DNA of 8,175 nucleotides from an uncultured Collinsella sp. (GTDB lineage Bacteria > Actinomycetota > Coriobacteriia > Coriobacteriales > Coriobacteriaceae), in assembly GCA_900549275.1 (NCBI GenBank), contig URNU01000051.1, positions 1-8,175 on the forward strand. The letters run 5' to 3'. The number at the start of each line of letters is the position of its first letter. Position 1 is the first letter of the stretch. Below the pieces are notes generated by a model. It did not search any database and was not told the origin of the DNA. It was given only the letters and a program-made list of their open reading frames with translations. Made by a program: the position numbers and the translations under genes. Positions 1 to 5,966 of the stretch are shown in pieces.

Positions 1-16
1 CGACAGATGCAACGCA

Positions 17-51
17 AACGGGCTCCGGGTCGTCTTAACCCGGAGCCCGTT
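17..51 (-). terminator. Intrinsic terminator after the large surface-protein gene (possibly bidirectional)
   Basis: A perfect 14-bp inverted repeat (17-30 against 38-51) encloses a 7-base loop. It lies about 75 bases past the stop codon of the surface-protein gene. On the minus strand the stem is followed by a short T-run (TTT, then GCGTT). The U-tract is weak but the GC-rich stem is strong. On the plus strand the stem is followed by TTCATCT, so it might also end a convergent transcript coming from the left of the window. The bases between the hairpin and the stop codon (52-125) show nothing else. Confidence 0.8.
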
Positions 52-125
52 CATCTATAAAGCCACGACACGAACGGCACAACTCACCCGCGTATCAAAC
101 GACGGACGTTACAGGCATCGAGTCG

Positions 126-3100
126 CTATGCGTTCTTACGGGAGCGCACATACCACGCACCAATAGCCGCAAGGCACACGATACCGACAGCAACACCGGT
201 AACAGCGACCGGATTAACGCCGCCTCGCCCATCCAAAGCACCCTTGCGTGATGCGGCAGCAGCGGACGTCGTTTTCGATCCGGAAGACTCGTCGGAGCCG
301 GACTTCTTATCGGACTCGCCCTTGTTGGCATCCACATTCTGCGATATCTCCGACTTCGAGCCATCCTGCGAAGCAACAACTTCCTGCATTCCAGAACCGC
401 CCTGCTTATCGCCGGAGCCATCGCCCCTCTGCGAACCGGTCGGCATGACCGCGAGCGTCGGATTCTTCGTCGGGACCGTAGGAACGGGCACCTCGGGCGT
501 CACGGGTTTTTTCGAGCCGCCCGGTTCGACGACACCGGCTTTTACGCCGCCGATCTTGGACCAGTTCACACCGGACCCTGCGGACTTATAGGCCGAAAGG
601 GCTCGTAAGGCCTGTACCGTCGCAAGCGCGTTGGCATTGCCGGGCTTACCGTCGGATCCCATGGTATGGGCGTAGCCCTTGCCGTCGGCAACCTCGTAGG
701 CGCAGATTGCGGCAATCAGGCTATTCGCACCCGTTGCAAAACCGTTCTTGGTATTTACGGGATCCTTGCCAAGAGCCACAAGAGCGAGCAGCACCTGGGC
801 ATTAGACTCGACGGACCCAAAATCGCAAAGGCCGTTCATCTGGCCCCTAAGGAAGCCGAGCGCATTGTCGACAGCAGATGCAACAGAAGGTTGGCCATTC
901 GAGGCAGGGGCGACGGCACACGCGTCATCATCGACATAGGGTGCAAGCGCCTGAAGTGCCATAGCGGTCATATCGACGTTGCTCGCACCGCCCGCATCGA
1001 TGGTGAAACCGCCGTCGGGATTCTGGAACGAAAGCAGCGCGCAAACAAGCTGAGCACGCGTCCAAGAAGAGCCGGACGCACTCAACGTCTCATTCGAAAT
1101 ACCCGCCTCGTCAAGGGCAATCAGCGCATAGACCACGTTGTTCGCCGAAGCCACAAGATCTTCGTGAGAGCAAATGTCGGCAATGAGATTCACGCCATCG
1201 AAAGAGGTGATATCCTCGCCAAGCGCGGTTAGCGCAAGCGCAACTCGCTCGCAATCAGTCACCTTGGCGGTGTTGCCCGACCACTCGGCCTTATGAACGG
1301 TAAGGGACTTCTTGTAATTCGCGATCAGTGCGTCGTCAATCTTGCGCCCCGACGTTGCGAAGGCGTAAATCTCCCATTCTTGACCATAAGTGTACGCATC
1401 GATCGTACGGTTGGCGTCAAAGTACTTGGCAGCGGAAAGGGTACCTTCGTCGGCCTTTGCCTCGTTATCCGGCGAGGCAACGATTCCGTCAACCGTAATC
1501 TCAAAGGAGATGGCCTGGGCACCGGCAGTCTGATCGATCGGCGTACCGGTCACCTTATAGGTACCGGCCTTGTTCGCCGTCAGGACATAGGCGCCGCTCG
1601 CCACAAACAAGCCGTCGTCAGGAGCACCGTCAACGTGCTTCCAATCACCAAGAGCGCGTCGGTCGATACTCACGGCATCCGAGGCATCCCGACCTTCCTC
1701 GGTCGTCACACTCCATTTCATACCGGGCTCGGAAACACTCCAGCCCTCGGCATCGTTCTCGCCCGTATAACCCAGGTTGAGTTCGACGGTCTTACCGGCC
1801 TTAACGGACGCGGGGACATTTGTGATTGTCACCGATTTCAGTGGGTTCCGGTAAGCGTAGGTAACCTCTCGCTTACCCGAAGAGATGACGCTGCCGTCCT
1901 GGTTTTCGACCGTCGCCTCAAATGTCGTCTTACCGGCCTTATACGGCGTAAAGCCAATCTCGCCACTCGTAGTGTACTCGGCAACCGCAGCATCACTCGA
2001 GGTGACCGTGTAGCACGCGCGATCACTCGCGTTTTCGGGTCCCACAACCGGCGCAGCCTTATCGGTCAGGAAGGCGCCTTTGGCAAGCGGATTGCGACCG
2101 TGCAGATAGACAGTCTCGCCGTCCTCGTTATAGCCAAGCGAGACGCTCGTCGCCGGCACATAGCTCGATGTGACCGTCACGCTCTTGGAGGCGATATCGA
2201 GATTTGCGCGTGAAGATACCCGAATCGTGGCCTCGCCCGACTTCTTAAAATAAAAGCAGGCGGATCCAGGATTGGAGTGAAGTACGTTCGCAGGCGTGCC
2301 GACAAAGCGAAAACGCGCATAGGAAACAGGAGTGTACTCACCCTCGGCGGCATCGGTGTAATGAACACGGACTTCAAGATTCTTGACCTCGGAACCCGCA
2401 ACCGCAATAGTGCCGCCCGTCACGTTTGCGCCGTTATACCAAATCTGAAAATCATCGATCGGTTTGGACACCGCCTTGACCACAACGGTCGCGACGTTCT
2501 CGGTAGTGCCGTCGTCCTTGTGGAGTGTGGCGGTTACCGTACCTACGGCGTCGTTATACACGTGCAGCAGGCCCGTTTCCTCGTTAACGGCGATATCACC
2601 ACTGTTGGCATCTGGGGTACCCCAGGTCACCTTGGCATCCTTGGGCAGGCCATCGAGCTCAAGCGTGCCCGAAACGCAGGCGGCACCGTTCTCGCCCACC
2701 ACAACGTCGTCGGGAGACGGGCAGAGCACACCATCGGCAGCAGTTACGGTCTTGTCGGTACGGGCAGACGTGAACTTCACCCCGTACTTATTGCTTGCAG
2801 CAGGGCTCTCGGAAGACTCGTAGTCTAGATTCTCACCGAAGTGCGGAAAGCCATCAGACCCCATGCCCCACACGCTACCGTTTTCGCCACGATTGACGTT
2901 GAGATTTTCGACAAAGGTCGCCGTCTTCATGTCATCGGTATCGACGGCATAGGAGTTAACGAGCGCGTCCGCGGGAAAGACGACCTTGTTGGTAAGGCCC
3001 TCCTGCCAGTACGTATTGATGAGCTGCCCGGAGTCGTAGCTTGCAAAGAGCACGCCGCCGGTCGAAGTGGCGGTGGACATGCAATTGGAGATCACGCCGC

Positions 3101-4679
3101 CCTTGAGCGTACGGCCAAAGCCAGCAACGCCCTTACCTGTAACGGACGTGGAGCAATTAATGACAGAGCCCTTTACCTGATTGCCAAGCGGACCAAACGA
3201 CTTGCCGTCCACGGCCTGTTTGAGCTCACCGGCAAAAGAGACATTCTGGATGACGCCGGTGGAGCCAACGCTCGCAAACAGAGACTTAACGCCTCCCCCG
3301 TTGTCGAAGGTAATAGTGTGGCCCTGCCCATCAAACGTGCAATTGAACTCGCCTGTGGGTCCGAGGAACCATTCGTCATCAATCACAATGTCGCTATCGA
3401 GCACATAGTAGTTACTCGCATCCTTGACGTTCATATACATGAAGTCATCCTGCGACGAGATGTGCTTGACGCTCTCCGGCTGGGCGACGGGAGCCGTCGG
3501 CTTCTTTTTCTCAAGCGCATCCGAGGCATCATTGAGCGTCTTGACCGCCGCATTTACATCGGACTGAGATACATCGTCGCTATCGTTGACGATTTTGGCG
3601 TCAGCAAGAGCAGCGGCAAAGGCGGACCAGGAATCCGTTGTGTAGTCTGACTCATTGAGCGCCTCGGCGGCCGTGATAGCCGCGACGAGCGCGTCCTTAT
3701 TGACAACGACGGGGGCAGAGCCGCTCACAAGCAAGGGCAGGCCACCGTTGGACACCCAGGAAAAGCCAGTCGACGGCACATCGGTATTGAGCACGGCGAG
3801 TGATTCAGCAGAAGAGAGGTCGGCGGCTTTAGTCGCGTTTCCCTTGTTAAAGCCGCCATAGTTCATCTCGGCAGGCGAAAAACCTACGGTATATAGGCAG
3901 TTCAGCAGCGATCCGGCCTGAGCCTCACCGACCAGGCCACCGTTCATCTCAACGCCCGAGCCGGCAAAATAGGAATTGACGATCTTTCCGGACGTCATAC
4001 CGCCGACCAGGCCACCGGCACAGCCCATCCAGCCGCTAAGGTTCACACTCGCCGTGGACCAGCACATCTGGATGGTGCCAGAAAGTTCCATGGCAATGGA
4101 GCCCACATTGTCGGTGCTCGAGACCGAGCCTGTCACGCCCAGGTTCTGAATCGAGCCGGTCACATTGTTCGCAACGGCCTTGCCGTTAATGGTGACCGTA
4201 TGGCCCTGGCCATCCAGGGTGCCATCAACGGTCTCGATCTGCTGGTCAGTGCCCATCGAAATATTCGCGCCAAGCTTGACGGTCGCACCCGCCTCAATGG
4301 TCTCAGGCATATCGGCTGCATCGTTGACGACCACCGTCTCGCCCGAGTGCACTACCTTGGCGAAAGAACCTGCTGCTTCGACCTGTGCAGCCGGTACCGT
4401 CTCCTCGGACGCAATAGACCGCACGGCAACATCGGAGCTTTCCTGCTCCTGTGTGCTGCCGCCATCTGCCATGCCGGTTTCAGCGTCGGCAGAAGGCTCA
4501 TCTTCATCAGGCCTGCCCTGCCCAGCATCGCCCGCCGCGGTGACCTGATCGGCCGCCGCGGCTACGCCCGCGCTCACCTCCTCGGCAAACGCGGTCATTC
4601 CCGTGCTCGAACTGGCAAAGATAAACGCCATGAGCACGACGAGGAATTTCCTCGTACCTGTTCGGATGTTGTTGAGCAT
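126..4679 (-). CDS. Very large B12-riboswitch-controlled, membrane-anchored surface protein with an intrinsic-factor-like alpha/alpha-barrel domain
   Basis: This gene encodes a 1517-residue secreted, modular protein. Residues 1-32 are a signal peptide (basic RTGTRK, hydrophobic core, TAFA before EE). Residues 33-105 are an acidic linker. Residues 106-320 look like a beta-helix with GLUG-type repeats (DGQGH at 156-160; GGLVG followed by I.NSYF or LLNC). Residues 325-393 are FIVAR-like helices. Residues 405-625 form a second beta-helix module (DGQGH at 450-454). Residues 630-1070 are about four Ig-like modules. Residues 1080-1375 are helical repeats of the prenyltransferase/squalene-cyclase alpha/alpha-barrel class (PDGGFTIDAGG..DMTAMALQAL; ESNAQVLLALVALG; NANALATVQALRAL), the fold class that includes the intrinsic factor/transcobalamin alpha domain. 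Then come a Pro/Ser/Gly/Lys linker, a transmembrane helix (1488-1510) and the tail RSRKNA. No LPXTG motif is seen. The ATG at 4679 is chosen because it follows an AAGGGGG site and begins the signal peptide; the frame stays open upstream but runs through the riboswitch. Corrinoid binding is inferred from the riboswitch plus the fold and is not proven. Confidence 0.9.
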   Translation of the reverse strand: MLNNIRTGTRKFLVVLMAFIFASSSTGMTAFAEEVSAGVAAAADQVTAAGDAGQGRPDEDEPSADAETGMADGGSTQEQESSDVAVRSIASEETVPAAQVEAAGSFAKVVHSGETVVVNDAADMPETIEAGATVKLGANISMGTDQQIETVDGTLDGQGHTVTINGKAVANNVTGSIQNLGVTGSVSSTDNVGSIAMELSGTIQMCWSTASVNLSGWMGCAGGLVGGMTSGKIVNSYFAGSGVEMNGGLVGEAQAGSLLNCLYTVGFSPAEMNYGGFNKGNATKAADLSSAESLAVLNTDVPSTGFSWVSNGGLPLLVSGSAPVVVNKDALVAAITAAEALNESDYTTDSWSAFAAALADAKIVNDSDDVSQSDVNAAVKTLNDASDALEKKKPTAPVAQPESVKHISSQDDFMYMNVKDASNYYVLDSDIVIDDEWFLGPTGEFNCTFDGQGHTITFDNGGGVKSLFASVGSTGVIQNVSFAGELKQAVDGKSFGPLGNQVKGSVINCSTSVTGKGVAGFGRTLKGGVISNCMSTATSTGGVLFASYDSGQLINTYWQEGLTNKVVFPADALVNSYAVDTDDMKTATFVENLNVNRGENGSVWGMGSDGFPHFGENLDYESSESPAASNKYGVKFTSARTDKTVTAADGVLCPSPDDVVVGENGAACVSGTLELDGLPKDAKVTWGTPDANSGDIAVNEETGLLHVYNDAVGTVTATLHKDDGTTENVATVVVKAVSKPIDDFQIWYNGANVTGGTIAVAGSEVKNLEVRVHYTDAAEGEYTPVSYARFRFVGTPANVLHSNPGSACFYFKKSGEATIRVSSRANLDIASKSVTVTSSYVPATSVSLGYNEDGETVYLHGRNPLAKGAFLTDKAAPVVGPENASDRACYTVTSSDAAVAEYTTSGEIGFTPYKAGKTTFEATVENQDGSVISSGKREVTYAYRNPLKSVTITNVPASVKAGKTVELNLGYTGENDAEGWSVSEPGMKWSVTTEEGRDASDAVSIDRRALGDWKHVDGAPDDGLFVASGAYVLTANKAGTYKVTGTPIDQTAGAQAISFEITVDGIVASPDNEAKADEGTLSAAKYFDANRTIDAYTYGQEWEIYAFATSGRKIDDALIANYKKSLTVHKAEWSGNTAKVTDCERVALALTALGEDITSFDGVNLIADICSHEDLVASANNVVYALIALDEAGISNETLSASGSSWTRAQLVCALLSFQNPDGGFTIDAGGASNVDMTAMALQALAPYVDDDACAVAPASNGQPSVASAVDNALGFLRGQMNGLCDFGSVESNAQVLLALVALGKDPVNTKNGFATGANSLIAAICAYEVADGKGYAHTMGSDGKPGNANALATVQALRALSAYKSAGSGVNWSKIGGVKAGVVEPGGSKKPVTPEVPVPTVPTKNPTLAVMPTGSQRGDGSGDKQGGSGMQEVVASQDGSKSEISQNVDANKGESDKKSGSDESSGSKTTSAAAASRKGALDGRGGVNPVAVTGVAVGIVCLAAIGAWYVRSRKNA

Positions 4680-4680
4680 C

Positions 4681-4690
4681 CTTTCCCCCT
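4681..4690 (-). promoter_or_regulatory. Ribosome binding site of the surface-protein gene
   Basis: Read on the minus strand, AGGGGGAAAG lies directly before the ATG at 4679, preceded by another A. This purine-rich run fixes the start at the signal-peptide methionine rather than at the in-frame ATG near 4832. The same bases are complementary to an upstream TTTCCCTTT (4737-4745), so the site may be hidden when the leader folds. Confidence 0.7.
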
Positions 4691-4745
4691 TGGTCTGGAA
4701 GATCACTACCCCAATAAGAATCGAGGCCGACCATGTAAAGGGAAA
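4682..4745 (-). promoter_or_regulatory. Candidate RBS-sequestering hairpin (riboswitch expression platform)
   Basis: On the minus strand TTTCCCTTT (4737-4745) can pair with AGGGGGAAA (4682-4690), nine pairs including two G-T wobbles. The helix can continue after an internal loop as GGTC (4729-4732) with GACC (4692-4695). The paired stretch covers the ribosome binding site of the surface-protein gene, which fits a translational OFF switch. No T-run follows any hairpin in this leader, so a transcription-terminating platform looks less likely. Pairing was found by eye; no energy was calculated. Confidence 0.5.
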
Positions 4746-4786
4746 CGGGACACAGCGAAACGCCCGCACCTGACAGCATGCGGCAA

Positions 4787-4815
4787 TGCCCCAACATCGC
4801 ATACGGGATGCATGG
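4787..4815 (-). other. Leader hairpin of unknown role between aptamer and start codon
   Basis: On the minus strand GTATGCG and CGCATGC can form a 7-bp stem (one wobble) around a loop of about 15 bases. It is not followed by a T-run, so it is not an intrinsic terminator. It may simply be part of the long leader fold. The end points are approximate. Confidence 0.3.
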
Positions 4816-4832
4816 AGCAAATATGATGTCAT

Positions 4833-4866
4833 CTTCTGCTCACCGGAATCCAGCGGCTCCCAAAAG
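4833..4866 (-). promoter_or_regulatory. Candidate P13/L13 hairpin that kisses the aptamer L5 loop
   Basis: On the minus strand CTTTTG (4861-4866) can pair with CAGAAG (4833-4838). Between them lies GGATTCC (4845-4851), the exact reverse complement of GGAATCC in the L5 region of the aptamer (4943-4949). Many cobalamin riboswitches use such an L5-L13 kissing contact to couple ligand binding to the expression platform. The inner part of the stem is weak, with CGC/GTG pairs only, so the exact hairpin is uncertain. The 7-base complementarity is directly visible. Confidence 0.5.
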
Positions 4867-4882
4867 ACCCTCGACACGAGAA

Positions 4883-4988
4883 GACCATAGGCAAGTAATC
4901 TGACTCGCGGGACAGCCCCGCACACAGTAACCGCCTTGCCTGGGATTCCCACCCAGTTCCCTTTTATGCGCCAAGCGCACCCATGGTC
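4883..4988 (-). promoter_or_regulatory. Cobalamin (B12) riboswitch aptamer
   Basis: Read on the minus strand the segment shows the conserved pieces of the cobalamin riboswitch in order: GGTGCGC, then AAAAGGGAA, then the stem-loop CTGGGTGGGAATCCCAG, then GCGGTTACTGT, then a short hairpin GCGGGGCTGTCCCGC, then the B12 box AGTCAGATTACTTGCC (4890-4905). The ends close as a 10-bp P1 helix, GACCATGGGT (4979-4988) with GCCTATGGTC (4883-4892), allowing G-T wobbles. Cobalamin riboswitches normally lower expression when the ligand is abundant, so the downstream surface protein should be made under corrinoid shortage. The peripheral part after ACTGT is compact. I do not assign a ligand subclass (adenosyl- or methyl/aquocobalamin). 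Confidence 0.92.
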
Positions 4989-5012
4989 CGGCTTCTTTTC
5001 AAACAGCATGTA

Positions 5013-5018
5013 ATTGTA
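5013..5018 (-). promoter_or_regulatory. Possible -10 element for the riboswitch transcript
   Basis: TACAAT on the minus strand lies at a distance that would start transcription about 18 bases before the aptamer P1 helix. No good -35 hexamer lies 16-18 bases upstream. A TTGACT at 5028-5033 is only 9 bases away, too close for a standard sigma-70-type pair. Position rather than sequence strength is the main support. Confidence 0.25.
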
Positions 5019-5120
5019 TGGAAGACCAGTCAACGAGCGTCCGCCGATATCACGCACACATAATTCACCGAAAATGTGGTTGAAAGTCCGTCGGGGCAAC
5101 GACGAGACCTTTATCCGAAA

Positions 5121-5157
5121 TGCAAAACGGGGCCGCAGCATCATTGCCACGACCCCG
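5121..5157 (-). terminator. Intrinsic terminator of the amino-acid ABC operon
   Basis: On the minus strand a 13-bp stem (5145-5157 with 5128-5140, some G-T pairs) closes an ATGA tetraloop and is followed by TTTTGCATTT. It lies about 40 bases past the ATPase stop codon. It separates the ABC operon from the riboswitch-controlled gene, which therefore is expected to have its own promoter in 5000-5100. Confidence 0.9.
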
Positions 5158-5198
5158 CCCGCTCAAGCAAACTCTCATTCCGAGACGCCGCTGATCAG

Positions 5199-5951
5199 CT
5201 ACGAGATGTTGCCCAAAAACGCCTTGGTACGCTCGCTCTTGGGATGGTCGAAGACCTCGCTCGGCGTGCCATCCTCCACGATAACGCCGCCGTCCATAAA
5301 GACGACGCGGTCGGCAACGTCGCGGGCAAAGCCCATCTCGTGCGTCACCACGATCATGGTCATACCGTCACGCGCAAGATCGCGCATAACGCCAAGGACG
5401 TCGCGGACAAGCTCGGGGTCAAGCGCTGACGTGGCCTCGTCAAAGAGCATCACGTGCGGATTCATCGACAGAGCGCGGGCGATGGCCACGCGCTGCTGCT
5501 GACCGCCCGAAAGCTGACTCGGCATAAAATCGATGCGCTCGGCCAGGCCGACCTTGGTCAGCTCTTCGATGGCAATCTTCTCGGCCTCTTCCTTGCTGCG
5601 CTTGAGCACCTTTTGCTGAGCAAGCATGACGTTCTTTTTGACCGACAGATGCGGGAACAGATTGAACTGCTGAAACACCATGCCCAAGTGCGTACGTACC
5701 TTATTGAGGTCGACGCCCTTGGCGCACACGTCCACGCCCTCGACGACAATCGAACCACTCGTGGGCTCCTCAAGACGGTTAATGCAACGAAGCATCGTCG
5801 ATTTACCTGAGCCCGAGGGGCCCAGGACCACGACGACCTCACCCTTGTGCACATCCAGATCGATGTCGCGCAAGACCACGTTATCGCCAAAGGCCTTCTG
5901 GAGATTCTTGATGCTGACGACGACCTCGTTCGAGTTATTGGTTTCGCTCAT
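5199..5951 (-). CDS. Polar amino-acid ABC transporter ATP-binding protein (GlnQ/HisP family)
   Basis: This is the cytoplasmic ATPase that powers the importer encoded with it. At 250 residues it has the usual family length, and every nucleotide-binding motif is intact: Walker A GPSGSGKST (44-52), the Q-loop in VFQQFNLFPH (92-101), signature LSGGQQQR (147-154), Walker B VMLFDE (167-172), D-loop SALD (175-178) and the switch histidine in VVTHEMGFA (H204). The LFPHLSVKKNV stretch and the HEMGFARDVADRV stretch are typical of the polar amino-acid subfamily. The exact substrate cannot be read from the ATPase. It is the last gene of the operon; its ATG lies 12 bases past the permease stop, so translational coupling is likely. 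The gene ends with TAG. Confidence 0.97.
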   Translation of the reverse strand: MSETNNSNEVVVSIKNLQKAFGDNVVLRDIDLDVHKGEVVVVLGPSGSGKSTMLRCINRLEEPTSGSIVVEGVDVCAKGVDLNKVRTHLGMVFQQFNLFPHLSVKKNVMLAQQKVLKRSKEEAEKIAIEELTKVGLAERIDFMPSQLSGGQQQRVAIARALSMNPHVMLFDEATSALDPELVRDVLGVMRDLARDGMTMIVVTHEMGFARDVADRVVFMDGGVIVEDGTPSEVFDHPKSERTKAFLGNIS

Positions 5952-5958
5952 AATAGAA

Positions 5959-5966
5959 CCTCCTTA
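5959..5966 (-). promoter_or_regulatory. ATPase ribosome binding site overlapping the permease stop codon
   Basis: On the minus strand TAAGGAGG contains both the permease stop codon (TAA) and a near-perfect Shine-Dalgarno sequence, 7 bases before the ATPase ATG at 5951. This arrangement favours coupled translation of permease and ATPase. Confidence 0.85.

Noticed and set aside
666..2213. Long plus-strand open frames (666-1232 and 1293-2213) opposite the surface-protein gene
   Set aside because: Both mirror the minus-strand gene, have Arg/Gly/His-rich translations without domains, and have no supporting ribosome binding sites.
4200..4826. Plus-strand open frame opposite the start of the surface-protein gene and its leader
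   Set aside because: It is antisense to the signal-peptide region and RBS; composition is that of a shadow frame.
5028..5033. TTGACT as a -35 box paired with TACAAT
   Set aside because: The spacing is only 9 bases; no acceptable -10 lies 16-18 bases downstream of TTGACT.
4680..5150. In-frame upstream extension of the surface-protein gene (157 more residues)
   Set aside because: It runs through the cobalamin riboswitch and the operon terminator, lacks a ribosome binding site, and would place the clear signal peptide in the middle of the protein.
126..5157. CRISPR array, transposon or tRNA
   Set aside because: No direct repeats with regular spacers, no terminal inverted repeats or transposase, and no cloverleaf were seen; the inverted repeats present are terminator or leader hairpins.
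5014..5502. Plus-strand open frame crossing the ATPase 3' end and the intergenic region
   Set aside because: It crosses the terminator hairpin and overlaps the conserved ATPase motifs on the opposite strand; the Ser/Thr/Arg-rich translation matches no family.
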